DNA of 64,000 bases, from positions 124,001 through 188,000 of the forward strand of contig NZ_JACHXW010000003.1 in NCBI RefSeq assembly GCF_014192395.1. Direction: 5' to 3'. Both the position numbers and the translations under genes were made by a program. Numbering within the stretch: the stretch's first letter is position 1; each line of letters starts with the position of its first letter. This DNA comes from Paenibacillus endophyticus (lineage in GTDB: Bacteria; Bacillota; Bacilli; Paenibacillales; Paenibacillaceae). The notes under the pieces are model-generated. The model was given only the letters and a program-made list of their open reading frames with translations. It made no database searches and was not told the DNA's origin. Positions 24,838 through 32,899 of this stretch are shown one piece after another.

Positions 24838-25900
24838 GACTTGCCTCCTTTTGACTGCGCGCCGCAATTGCTTTCCTTGAATAAGCATGCACAAATGCGG
24901 TCAGCTCCGTAAGCTTCTCGATGGATGCTTCTGGGAACAGCCCATGTCCTAGATTAAAAATAAATCCAGGCTCTATTATTCCGCTGTCAATAATTTCTTT
25001 CGCATAGGATTCAATTACCCCTATTGGCGCAGTCAGAATCGTAGGATCTAGATTCCCTTGCACGGCAAAGCCGTTATCCAGCCTGCGTCTGCCTTCTTCA
25101 ATGGAAACGCGCCAGTCAAGACCAATGACATTCGCTTTAACGTTATGCAATTCAGGCAATAGCTCGCCCGAGCTTACGCCTGGGAAATAAATTTTCGGCT
25201 GCGGCAAATCCGACAGCTCCGAGAAAATCCGTTCAATCGTTGGCAATACGAACTTCCGGAAATCAGCAGGCGTCAATGCGCCAACCCAGCTGTCGAATAT
25301 TTGAAACGCTTTGCCGCCAGCTGCCATATGCGCACGCAAATAAGTAATGACCATATCGCCGAGCTTGCGCATTAGCTCATGCCAAAGCTCAGGCTCGCTG
25401 TACATCATTTCTTTGGTGCGCAAATAGTTTTTGGAGGGTCTTCCTTCTATTAAATAGCTTGCAATCGTGAAGGGAGCTCCCGCGAACGTAATAAGCGGAA
25501 CCTCAAGCTCCTTATCCAAAATGCGAATCGTTTCAATGACATGGCCTAAGTCGCCCTCAACATCGATTGGCCTCAGCCTCTCAATATCAGCAGCCGAACG
25601 GATCGGATTCGCTATGACCGGGCCGATGTTCGCCACAATATCAAAATCTATGCCGATCGAAGCTACTGGGTTCATAATATCAGAATACAGAATGGCCGCA
25701 TCCACGCCCAGCTTGCGCACCGGCATCAATGTAACCTCTGCCGCCAGCTCCGGCTGCTTGCATATTTCGAGCAATGAATATTTTTCTTTGATTTTGCGAT
25801 AATCCGGATCGTATCTTCCTGCCTGACGCATGTACCATACAGGTATTTGATCGACATGTTCTCTCTGGCAAGCCCGTATGAAACGGTCGTTATAAGACAT
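24830..25900 (-). CDS. hemE: Uroporphyrinogen decarboxylase
   Basis: The 356-residue HemE removes four carboxyl groups from uroporphyrinogen III to give coproporphyrinogen III. The signature PVWYMRQAGRYDPDYR at about residue 20 is intact, and the catalytic Asp lies in ILYSDIMNPVASIG. The downstream GAPFTIASYLIEG and GNLDPTIL motifs are also present. It is the first gene of the three-gene haem operon (hemE-hemH-hemY), with overlapping stop and start codons. hemA-L genes are not in the window. A GGGGA site lies before the ATG. Confidence 0.97.
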   Translation of the reverse strand: MSYNDRFIRACQREHVDQIPVWYMRQAGRYDPDYRKIKEKYSLLEICKQPELAAEVTLMPVRKLGVDAAILYSDIMNPVASIGIDFDIVANIGPVIANPIRSAADIERLRPIDVEGDLGHVIETIRILDKELEVPLITFAGAPFTIASYLIEGRPSKNYLRTKEMMYSEPELWHELMRKLGDMVITYLRAHMAAGGKAFQIFDSWVGALTPADFRKFVLPTIERIFSELSDLPQPKIYFPGVSSGELLPELHNVKANVIGLDWRVSIEEGRRRLDNGFAVQGNLDPTILTAPIGVIESYAKEIIDSGIIEPGFIFNLGHGLFPEASIEKLTELTAFVHAYSRKAIAARSQKEASHV

Positions 25901-26038
25901 TCCCGTTCCCCATTTCTAAGTATTTTCCTATGTAACCATTATGCCCTTTTTCATCAAACCTAACAACCGCCGTCATTAAGGTTCCTATGACAATAGTATG
26001 ACAATCAATCATATCGAGCATGAAGGATGGATGAAAAA

Positions 26039-26087
26039 AAGATGGCTTTATCTATTAGCAAGCTTGCGCCGCTAACAAAGCCATCTT
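26039..26087 (-). terminator. Terminator of the pilM-pilN-pilO operon
   Basis: AAGATGGCTTT and AAAGCCATCTT form an 11-bp outer stem, with inner pairing of TTAGC and GCTAA. On the minus strand it is followed by seven T, 22 bp after the pilO stop. Confidence 0.88.
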
Positions 26088-26109
26088 ACACCACATTATA
26101 TACTTTATT

Positions 26110-26805
26110 CTATGCCGCTTTATCCGGCACTTCCTCTTGCGCGTTAGCTTGATGAAAAGCGTCTGCGAATTGCGAGAAAATATAGGATTGGATGTTCATT
26201 CGCAACGAAAGAATCGGTTGGTCTTTTTTAATGAAGGAGTTTGTGTAGAGATCCGGATACTCTGTCGTTATCGCTTCCTTCGTCAACTCGGTCATGCTCC
26301 ACTTCTTCAAGCCGAACAGGCGAGGGAAATTGTGCAGCTGGTCAATATACGTTAGAAGATTCGGCAAGTGGCCGACGACCACAACCTCAAAGCTAGTTAT
26401 TACCGTTCCGTTGTCGCTTACGGTGCTGTCTGATTGCCCCTGCTCCCCTTCATTCCCTGTTGCTTGCTTGACGTAGGCAAGCGGCGTTTCTGATGCTGCA
26501 GCGATTTGACGAAAAAAAACAAGGTTTGCGGAATCGACTCTCTCAAACGGTATGCGTGTCGCTAGCTTAGCGATTTGATCATCCGGTATTTTTTCGGTCG
26601 AATATTCATTTTGTACCGACTCAAGCGTTGCGCCGAATTGTACGACGTCTTTTTTGGCCAGCTTGAGCGTATCCAGCTCGGGAAGTATATATAGAAACAA
26701 ACATGCTATGTTTAAAACCGCAAACAATGCAATTCCGATCATATAGAGCATCTGGCTTTGTGAAAGGGGCTGCTTGGAAGACTTCCATTTCAGTTCCATC
26801 TTCAT
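26110..26805 (-). CDS. pilO: PilO-like type IV pilus assembly protein
   Basis: A 231-residue bitopic protein: a short cytoplasmic start (MKMELKWKSSKQPLSQ), one membrane helix (LYMIGIALFAVLNIACLFLY), a coiled-coil stretch to about residue 75, and an extracytoplasmic ferredoxin-like domain (FEVVVVGHLPNLLTYIDQLH, then FGLKKWSM). Position after pilM and pilN and this topology identify it as PilO, which joins PilN in the alignment complex across the membrane. Its start overlaps pilN by 4 nt. Sequence similarity to proteobacterial PilO is low, as usual. Confidence 0.82.
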   Translation of the reverse strand: MKMELKWKSSKQPLSQSQMLYMIGIALFAVLNIACLFLYILPELDTLKLAKKDVVQFGATLESVQNEYSTEKIPDDQIAKLATRIPFERVDSANLVFFRQIAAASETPLAYVKQATGNEGEQGQSDSTVSDNGTVITSFEVVVVGHLPNLLTYIDQLHNFPRLFGLKKWSMTELTKEAITTEYPDLYTNSFIKKDQPILSLRMNIQSYIFSQFADAFHQANAQEEVPDKAA

Positions 26806-27404
26806 TCAGCTCCCTTCTCGTTCGCAATAGCAATGTCCAGCGTCAACTTATACACTTCTTTTCTTACCGTTTTGATCGTCGTACCACCATTTGCGCCCGA
26901 TGGGACAGCAACTGATGAAGTGTCGTTGTCTACCTTTTTGTAATAAGAGGTCAAGACCACGTCCTTCAGTATCTCTTGCTCTTCAAGCTTCTGCATGTAG
27001 ATGACGATTTCTGCACTCGTTTTGAAATCAAGCTCCATATTTATTTTGGACCCGTCCGCTACGCTCACCGTTACGATTTTGGCGGTTAATGGCAGGTTTC
27101 CGATGATCGCCTTTAGGTATGGCTTCCATTCGGTCCGTGATTGTTCCAAGCCTGATAATGCTTGCTCCGCCTGTTTGTACGCGTCCACCTTAACCTTCAA
27201 GTCCCCGCTCGTTCGGATCTGGTTAATCTCTTGTTCCAGACGAAGCCTTTCCTGTTCTACGCCGCCCGCTTCCGAGTGCCATGAAGCAACATAATACACC
27301 TGAGCGCCTAGCAGCAGAATAAAAAGCAATAAGAGGAGCGGAAGCAATTGAGGATTGCGCGAGCTGTTTTTTTGCTTTGCGGGCAATAAGTTAATCGACT
27401 TCAT
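26802..27404 (-). CDS. pilN: PilN-like type IV pilus assembly protein
   Basis: A 200-residue bitopic protein starting MKSINLLPAKQKNSSRNP; the INLLP motif is the conserved cytoplasmic PilN peptide that docks into PilM. One membrane helix (LLPLLLLLFILLLGAQVYYV) is followed by a coiled coil (GVEQERLRLEQEINQIR) and a small alpha/beta domain. The start at 27404 overlaps the pilM stop by 4 nt and has AGGGGG just upstream, which excludes the longer frame. It is part of the coupled pilM-pilN-pilO set. Confidence 0.9.
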   Translation of the reverse strand: MKSINLLPAKQKNSSRNPQLLPLLLLLFILLLGAQVYYVASWHSEAGGVEQERLRLEQEINQIRTSGDLKVKVDAYKQAEQALSGLEQSRTEWKPYLKAIIGNLPLTAKIVTVSVADGSKINMELDFKTSAEIVIYMQKLEEQEILKDVVLTSYYKKVDNDTSSVAVPSGANGGTTIKTVRKEVYKLTLDIAIANEKGAE

Positions 27405-28444
27405 GCTTCCTTCCCCCTTAATGCCAGGCCAAGCGGCACGGCATACGCAGGAACGCTCCAGGCTCCCGCATTGCCTGCGACGGGCAAGCTGTCCCACATC
27501 AGCTGGGATACGGGAGGCGTCAAGCCATCATCCATTAAAGCCGTAAGTTTTTCGATATTAGGCACGTCACCCGTTAGCCAAATTTGGCTGAAGGTTCGCT
27601 CGCCTTTATTTAAATTGTAGTAATAGAAATTCATTAGCCGCTCTAGCTCGCCTATTAGATCCTGAACAGCGTTCAAATAGGTTTGCTCTGGACTCGAGAA
27701 GCTGTTCAGCCACGCATTGTTCTCTTCGGAAGTCTCGCTTAAGATCGTTTTGAATGAAACTTCAACATTGCGCATGAGCTTGAACTGGCCGTCCTCTATA
27801 ATCGTAATGTCAGCGCTTAGTTCATTTACGTGGACTAGAAGATGGATGCCTTCGGACTGAATACGTCCCCACTCTGCAAGCCTTAGCAGCGAAAATGATT
27901 TGATTTCGATGCTGCACGGTATTAATTTCAACTGTTCGAAAACATCGACGTAATCCTGCAAAATGCTTGTTGATGCGGCGACGACAAGCACATCGCGCAA
28001 GTTGTCTTCTTCAGGCGGTAGCTCTTTCGTCTCCGGCGCTGCTTTTGGCAGCTTGATGAAATCATAGGAGGGATCATCGAACGCCATGCTTAGATTATTT
28101 TTCATTTCGAATTGCACAAGCTTCTTCAGCTCCACATTGATGATGTCTGGAAGCTTCAAGCTTCTGACCATAACCATCTGGCTCGGAATCGCAAAATGAA
28201 CGTATTTGGTAGTAAACCTTTTGGATTCCAAAACGGATTTTAACGCTTCCTGCAGCTTTACCTTATCGATGACCTTACCGTCATCGACGATGCCCGCCTG
28301 CAATGGCGCCGAGGCGTAGTTCAACAGCCGAAGCTCCTTTTTCCCCTTTTGCTGTACCTCGCAAACTTTTACTTGACTGTCTGTAATTTCAATGCCTAAG
28401 GTCTGATGCCCGTTTGCTAGCTTTCTTAGTATGGATTGATTCAT
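27401..28444 (-). CDS. pilM: PilM-like actin-fold type IV pilus protein
   Basis: A 347-residue cytoplasmic protein of the PilM/FtsA-like actin fold. Landmarks are TLGIEITDSQVKVCEVQQKG (phosphate 1 strand pair), FAIPSQMVMVRSLKLP, VELKKLVQFEMKNNLSMAF, VLVVAASTSILQDYVDVFE and the late IWLTGDVPNIEKL. PilM binds the PilN N-terminus and couples the inner ring to the motor. GAGGGGG precedes the ATG. It lies 36 bp after the beta-solenoid pilus protein gene and overlaps pilN. Confidence 0.92.
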   Translation of the reverse strand: MNQSILRKLANGHQTLGIEITDSQVKVCEVQQKGKKELRLLNYASAPLQAGIVDDGKVIDKVKLQEALKSVLESKRFTTKYVHFAIPSQMVMVRSLKLPDIINVELKKLVQFEMKNNLSMAFDDPSYDFIKLPKAAPETKELPPEEDNLRDVLVVAASTSILQDYVDVFEQLKLIPCSIEIKSFSLLRLAEWGRIQSEGIHLLVHVNELSADITIIEDGQFKLMRNVEVSFKTILSETSEENNAWLNSFSSPEQTYLNAVQDLIGELERLMNFYYYNLNKGERTFSQIWLTGDVPNIEKLTALMDDGLTPPVSQLMWDSLPVAGNAGAWSVPAYAVPLGLALRGKEA

Positions 28445-28480
28445 GTTGCATCCCCCTCACGGCAGCTAAGCTTAATCTTA

Positions 28481-30421
28481 TTATTTGATGCATATGCTTT
28501 CTTGCCGGCCGCCTGAGTCCAGGTCATTCACGTACCAGCTTTGCGCATATTGTTCGTTAAATGAGGTTGTCCCGCCGACATAAAAGCCTTTCATCGTGTT
28601 TTTCTTCCAATCGCTGTCCAAATTGTGAAATGTGGCATCTTTGAACACGAGCAGCATATTCCCAATATCAAGGCTTCCGTATAGCGTCCATGGATTAAAT
28701 GTGAGATTGGTTTTGCTAATAAGGTTCTCACCGATTTTCATTGTCACATTAGACTTAATCGTATTCTGGAAGGCAATGCTCCCTTTTGTTACCAAGGAGC
28801 CGCCAATTACGAAATTTCGTTCGAGCGTACTGGCTGCCGTAAAGTTTCCATCTACGACAACGTTCCCGTCAACGTTGAAATCGTGAACCGTGTTATTCAG
28901 CGAGAAATTCCCCTTCACATAAATCGAGCCTTTTACCTTCATATTTTTCTCAATCACGTTAAAAAACGTGAAATCCTGATTTACGATGACGTTTCCTTCA
29001 ATCGTGAAACCGTACACTGAATTTCTTATTTCCAACACGCCATTGACCTGCAGCGATCCTCCGATCGCGAATTTACCCGTAACGCCTTCCCTGCTCTCAG
29101 ACACGGGATTGGTTAGTTTCAAGTTTCCCTTAACCGTCACGCTCTTTTTCACGTCTAAACTCGTAATGCCATTCGTAGCTGTCATATTGCCTTTGACTAC
29201 CATACCTCCGTTGACATGCCATCTCAGAACCGTGCTGTCGATATTTACGTCTCCCGCAACAATGATATCGCCTTTCACGATGAGATTATCAAATGTGTTT
29301 TTGACCGTTAGATTTCCGCCTACGATGAGATCCCCTTCGATAACAAGGTTATCTATGGTACCTTCGCCTATCACCACATTTCCTTTGACAAGTACATTAT
29401 GGTTAAAGGTAATGGTATTGTTGTCATCTAGTTGTCGAAAAACCAAATTGCCGCCTACACGCACATCACCATCAAACAATATAGGCGCTTTAACGATATC
29501 CTTAAAGTATAAATTGCCGTTCGCGACGACCGCGTTGCCGTTGCTGTCTTTATTAATGACTACCGGGCTCGTAATAACCGTGCTGGGCGATCCGCTTATA
29601 TTCACATTTCCAGCGTTAATAATCGCAGGTCCCGTCTGGTATTTGGAGATTTCTGTAGAAGTCACCGTACTATTCAGTGCCGCAACGTCGCTGTACCGAC
29701 TGTCGGAGAATACATTTTGGAAGGCGTTCGTAATCGCGGCAGCAGATTGGTTTAAATAGTAATTTGCCGTGTCACCGAACCAGCCTTGAAATTGTGTATC
29801 CGTAAAGGTATTCAGAATATGAGTCAAAGGCAGGGCCTGACCTGTTGCCGGCAAAATGTAGCAAGCCGCAAACAGCTTATTGTTTTGGACTGTCGTGCTA
29901 TTTTTAAGTAGGACCTTATTGCCTGTTCCCGGTGCAGGAACCGTCGGCGTAGGTGTTGGGCCTGGTGTCGGCGATGGCGTCGGAATGACGACTGTCGGCG
30001 GTGTAGTCGGAACATAAACCGGCTCTAGCTTATAGTTCAGCTTGCTCGACCTTACTTGATTGCCAACACCATGTTTGGCTTCAAATGTAACGGCAATCGG
30101 TTTACCCGAGCTGTTTTTAACAATGACTGCTTGGACATCCAATTCATCCATATCATTAACGGCTTGGACAAGACGCTCGATATTAGCAACTGTATTCTCC
30201 GTGTTATCTACCTTTTTCATATCCTCATACATTCTCGCGAAAACGGTCATGCCCGAGTGGGCCTCAGTAAACGACTGCTCCGAATTTGCATTCGTTTTAG
30301 CTTGAAGCAGACCGATATTCGTACTCATCGCTAGCGGAGCAACCACGATCGAAAGCATGACGATAAATCCAAAAACAAGCATAAGCGTTCCGCCTTTTTC
30401 GGACTTCAGAGAATTTGTCAT
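28481..30421 (-). CDS. Pilus-associated protein with PilX-like N-terminus and beta-solenoid repeats
   Basis: A 646-residue protein. It starts with a PilX-like membrane stretch (KSEKGGTLMLVFGFIVMLSI) and a coiled helix containing AEHSG-like EAHSGMTVFARM. A Pro/Thr-rich linker follows (about residues 150-175), then from about residue 280 to 600 some 15-18 short repeats of the type VKGNVVIGEGTIDNLVIEGD, in which V-x-G-N/D-hydrophobic strands recur about every 20 residues. These resemble the beta-solenoid of bactofilins and polymer-forming proteins. It could be a minor pilin or tip/adhesin of the pilus. Start at 30421 with TTAAGGAGG 8 nt upstream. It heads the pilM-N-O transcript. Confidence 0.72.
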   Translation of the reverse strand: MTNSLKSEKGGTLMLVFGFIVMLSIVVAPLAMSTNIGLLQAKTNANSEQSFTEAHSGMTVFARMYEDMKKVDNTENTVANIERLVQAVNDMDELDVQAVIVKNSSGKPIAVTFEAKHGVGNQVRSSKLNYKLEPVYVPTTPPTVVIPTPSPTPGPTPTPTVPAPGTGNKVLLKNSTTVQNNKLFAACYILPATGQALPLTHILNTFTDTQFQGWFGDTANYYLNQSAAAITNAFQNVFSDSRYSDVAALNSTVTSTEISKYQTGPAIINAGNVNISGSPSTVITSPVVINKDSNGNAVVANGNLYFKDIVKAPILFDGDVRVGGNLVFRQLDDNNTITFNHNVLVKGNVVIGEGTIDNLVIEGDLIVGGNLTVKNTFDNLIVKGDIIVAGDVNIDSTVLRWHVNGGMVVKGNMTATNGITSLDVKKSVTVKGNLKLTNPVSESREGVTGKFAIGGSLQVNGVLEIRNSVYGFTIEGNVIVNQDFTFFNVIEKNMKVKGSIYVKGNFSLNNTVHDFNVDGNVVVDGNFTAASTLERNFVIGGSLVTKGSIAFQNTIKSNVTMKIGENLISKTNLTFNPWTLYGSLDIGNMLLVFKDATFHNLDSDWKKNTMKGFYVGGTTSFNEQYAQSWYVNDLDSGGRQESICIK

Positions 30422-30493
30422 TGCCTTTTCCTCCTTAAACATATTATTCTATGAGTAAATCAATCCGACTACTTTACTATAAAGGAGCTGCCG

Positions 30494-30949
30494 ATGCGCA
30501 ATCAGAAAGGATTAACGTTGATCGAAGTCATGGGCTCGATCGTTCTGCTCGGCATTGCCGTACTGGGCATTACATACATTTTGCAGCAGTCCTCTATCGA
30601 TACCAAATCTAACGAAAAAACCGATGATGCCGTTGTTGCTGCCAGAAACGTGATGGAAGAAATCAAGAACAAGCTGAAATCCACTGCGACAAGTACGACT
30701 GTGTACGGACAAGCAATACCGCTCCAACAGCTTCGCGACCGCTCGTCATCTATTATCTATTATCCGGATGCCAGCAATCGACGGTATGAATTACAGATTC
30801 AATCGCACGCAACTACGCTAGGTGCCGTACCGCTTACCAATAGCGTCGTGTCTGATTTAGACTCTATTTTCAGGCGCGTAACCGTTACATGCATCGATTT
30901 ATCCACACAAAAAGAATTCGAACTGGAAGCCTTTGTAGAATTTAAATAA
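30494..30949 (+). CDS. Minor prepilin, PilV-like
   Basis: A 151-residue type IV prepilin with a very short leader: MRNQKG is cut before L, giving mature (M)LTLIEVMGSIVLLGIAVLGI with the conserved Glu at position 5. The remaining domain is small, with one cysteine near the C-terminus. An AAAGGAG site lies 6 nt before the ATG. It is on the strand opposite to the rest of the pilus genes and 5 bp upstream of a second prepilin, so the two are co-expressed. PilV-like assignment is by context and size; pilin sub-types are hard to tell apart. Confidence 0.88.
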   Translation: MRNQKGLTLIEVMGSIVLLGIAVLGITYILQQSSIDTKSNEKTDDAVVAARNVMEEIKNKLKSTATSTTVYGQAIPLQQLRDRSSSIIYYPDASNRRYELQIQSHATTLGAVPLTNSVVSDLDSIFRRVTVTCIDLSTQKEFELEAFVEFK

Positions 30950-30963
30950 GAGGATTGCGGGTG

Positions 30964-31479
30964 ATGATGATGCATAAATGGCTAAAAAACGAAAAAGGGC
31001 TGACGCTGGTCGAAGTAACCGGTGTTCTCGTCCTTACAGCCATTATTTTGGGATTCCTAATCTACCTGCTCAACTATTCGAATACGAGTCTTCAACAAGT
31101 ATCTAGCAGAGAGAAAACATTGCAGCAATCTCGCGATATTGTGACCCAAGTTGTCAAGACGGTTCGCAATGGCTACGCTCCCGCGACGCTGGTCAGCAGC
31201 TCCAGCAGTCTTCGCTTGCTAAGCGCCGAGAATGACGAGGCTGTTGATTACAGGTATAACAGCTCCGAGAAGTCGCTTACCGTCACCTACACCCCAAGAG
31301 ATGCGAACGGAAACGATGCAGCCTCACCCTCCTCCACATATACTTTTTCGGATAAGATTGAGGATATTCTCTTTAATGTGAAGGATGGCCGTATCGAAAT
31401 TACGCTCACCATGATCCTGCCCAACCATACGAGCAAAAAGACGACTACCGTCGTATATACCACGCAGAGACAGAGCTAA
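30964..31479 (+). CDS. Minor prepilin, PilW/PilJ-like
   Basis: A 171-residue prepilin: cleavage after the Gly of LKNEKG leaves LTLVEVTGVLVLTAIILGFL with Glu5. The globular part has a helix with SSREKTLQQSRDIVTQVVK and a beta region ending TTTVVYTTQRQS. Several start codons are possible (TTG 30955, GTG 30961, ATG 30964-30970) behind AAGAGGA; 30964 is used here. Its stop overlaps the stop of the convergent prepilin peptidase gene by 4 nt, so transcription of each gene runs into the other. Confidence 0.87.
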   Translation: MMMHKWLKNEKGLTLVEVTGVLVLTAIILGFLIYLLNYSNTSLQQVSSREKTLQQSRDIVTQVVKTVRNGYAPATLVSSSSSLRLLSAENDEAVDYRYNSSEKSLTVTYTPRDANGNDAASPSSTYTFSDKIEDILFNVKDGRIEITLTMILPNHTSKKTTTVVYTTQRQS

Positions 31480-32249
31480 TATGATAAAAAAGATAAATAC
31501 CAATCGATTAAGCCGTTCCCCCAGTAATAGGCCGCTAATGCTCCAACTGCGATATACGGGCCGAACGGTATTGTTTTGCCCTTTGAATGAGCCCCGGTTG
31601 CAAGTAAAACGATTCCCCCGATTAATCCAAATAAACTGGCGAGAAACAGACTGAGCAAGGTTAGCTTTACCCCGAGTATTAAGCCGATGAACACGTAAAG
31701 CTTAATATCCCCTCCACCCATCGTCTCCTTCTTCAATATCCAACTGCTAATGATGCCAATGAGCAGCAAAGCTCCGCTGCCAGCAAGCGCAGCGATACCA
31801 TAATTCAACAACGGAAGCGGATGAATGAATAATCGAATCACAATAGCTCCGATTACGCCGACCGCCACCACTTTATTTGGAATAATCATATCGGTAAGAT
31901 CGGTTTGCACGATGATGACGAGAATGGAAATAAAAAACAACACAGCGAGCAGCTCAGGCTCCCATCCAATTGTGTAAGCTGCATGCGCAAACAAAACCGT
32001 AGTCATAAATTCCCCTAGGGCATAACGCCATGCCATTGAAGGTTTTATTTTTCTTTGGTTAATGCCGGACATTATTTTTTTAAATAGCGGTATTAGGGTG
32101 AAATAACGCTGTTTGGTTTGCTTATTCAGAGCATAGATTGGCGGGTTCACGGACTGAAAGCGTGTGTCCCATTGTATCGCTATAGCACTTAGAATGCCAC
32201 TTACAAGCATGCCCAAAAGCGCAATAACAAATATATATAATACAATCAT
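31476..32249 (-). CDS. pilD: Type IV prepilin leader peptidase (A24 family)
   Basis: A 257-residue polytopic membrane aspartyl protease that cuts prepilin leaders. The two catalytic aspartates are in VQTDLTDMIIPN and in the GxGD motif TMGGGDIKLY. Canonical PilD/ComC enzymes carry a CxxC...CxxC zinc site and N-methylation domain in the first cytoplasmic loop; here that loop (ALNKQTKQRYFTLIPLFKK) is present but has no cysteines, so methylation may be altered or absent. It follows the major pilin gene after a 14-bp hairpin and is convergent with the minor pilin genes. Confidence 0.9.
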   Translation of the reverse strand: MIVLYIFVIALLGMLVSGILSAIAIQWDTRFQSVNPPIYALNKQTKQRYFTLIPLFKKIMSGINQRKIKPSMAWRYALGEFMTTVLFAHAAYTIGWEPELLAVLFFISILVIIVQTDLTDMIIPNKVVAVGVIGAIVIRLFIHPLPLLNYGIAALAGSGALLLIGIISSWILKKETMGGGDIKLYVFIGLILGVKLTLLSLFLASLFGLIGGIVLLATGAHSKGKTIPFGPYIAVGALAAYYWGNGLIDWYLSFLSY

Positions 32250-32276
32250 TTTCTCTCTTCCTTGCTTGAAATTTTA

Positions 32277-32308
32277 TAGAAAGGCAACCCTAGTGGGTTG
32301 CCTTTCTA
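32277..32308 (-). terminator. Hairpin between pilin and prepilin peptidase genes (attenuator or stabiliser)
   Basis: Fourteen perfect base pairs (TAGAAAGGCAACCC / GGGTTGCCTTTCTA) with a 4-nt loop lie 8 bp after the pilin stop. No long T-run follows, so partial termination or protection of the pilin mRNA 3' end is likely. Either would give much pilin and little peptidase. Confidence 0.7.
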
Positions 32309-32316
32309 CCGAAACA

Positions 32317-32682
32317 TTATGTTGCTGGTACTTTGGCTACTTTGACTGTCCAACCGCCGGTTCCTTTTGTTCCAGTAATTGTTCTATCTGCTTTATCATT
32401 AAATACCACTGCTTTGTTAAGGTATCCCTTTGTGACAAGATCAGATTGAGCAACAGTAGCAGTATTTCCAGTAGTTGGTGTTGGATCTTCTTCAAGAAAA
32501 TAACGTAATGCTGCTTCTTCAATCATTTGTTCACTTGCTGTATCCGCCTTAGTTTTTGATTTTTCAATCGTCCCACTAATAGCCGGAATAGCAATAGCCG
32601 CAATAATCCCCACGATAACTAGTACTGCAAGCAACTCGATAAGCGTTAGACCCTTTTGATTCCGTTTCAATGCCATCAACAT
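32317..32682 (-). CDS. pilA: Major type IV pilin (prepilin)
   Basis: A 121-residue prepilin. The leader MLMALKRNQKG is cut before LTLIELLAVLVIVGIIAAIA, the canonical N-methylated helix with Glu5. The helix continues as SGTIEKSKTKADTASEQMIE, and a small C-terminal beta domain ends GGWTVKVAKVPAT. No cysteine pair is present. It resembles GspG/ComGC-like Gram-positive pilins. The start at 32682 has GAGAGGAG 7 nt upstream; the longer frame upstream is non-coding. It follows pilC by about 200 bp, and the following hairpin suggests that its mRNA is the most abundant of the locus. Confidence 0.92.
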   Translation of the reverse strand: MLMALKRNQKGLTLIELLAVLVIVGIIAAIAIPAISGTIEKSKTKADTASEQMIEEAALRYFLEEDPTPTTGNTATVAQSDLVTKGYLNKAVVFNDKADRTITGTKGTGGWTVKVAKVPAT

Positions 32683-32899
32683 AAACATTCTCCTCTCAAT
32701 TTGACAAACTTTTTTTGGTACGGGTAACACGAATAAAACTATATTAATAGGACAAGAAATTGCGCACTTGCCTACTAACATTAGATACATGCAATGGCTA
32801 GTTTCTTGAATAACAAGACTAGCAATTAAAGGTAGAGCTGCTCTGAGCATGGGGTACACCTATGCTCAGACCGAATTGCCATCTTGCACCTGTCAAAGG

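Noticed and set aside
24277..24912. 211-codon plus-strand frame.
   Set aside because: Antisense to hemH, with no independent support.
28986..29759. 257-codon plus-strand frame rich in Leu, Pro and Thr.
   Set aside because: It is antisense to the repeated beta-solenoid coding sequence and has no ribosome binding site or family likeness.
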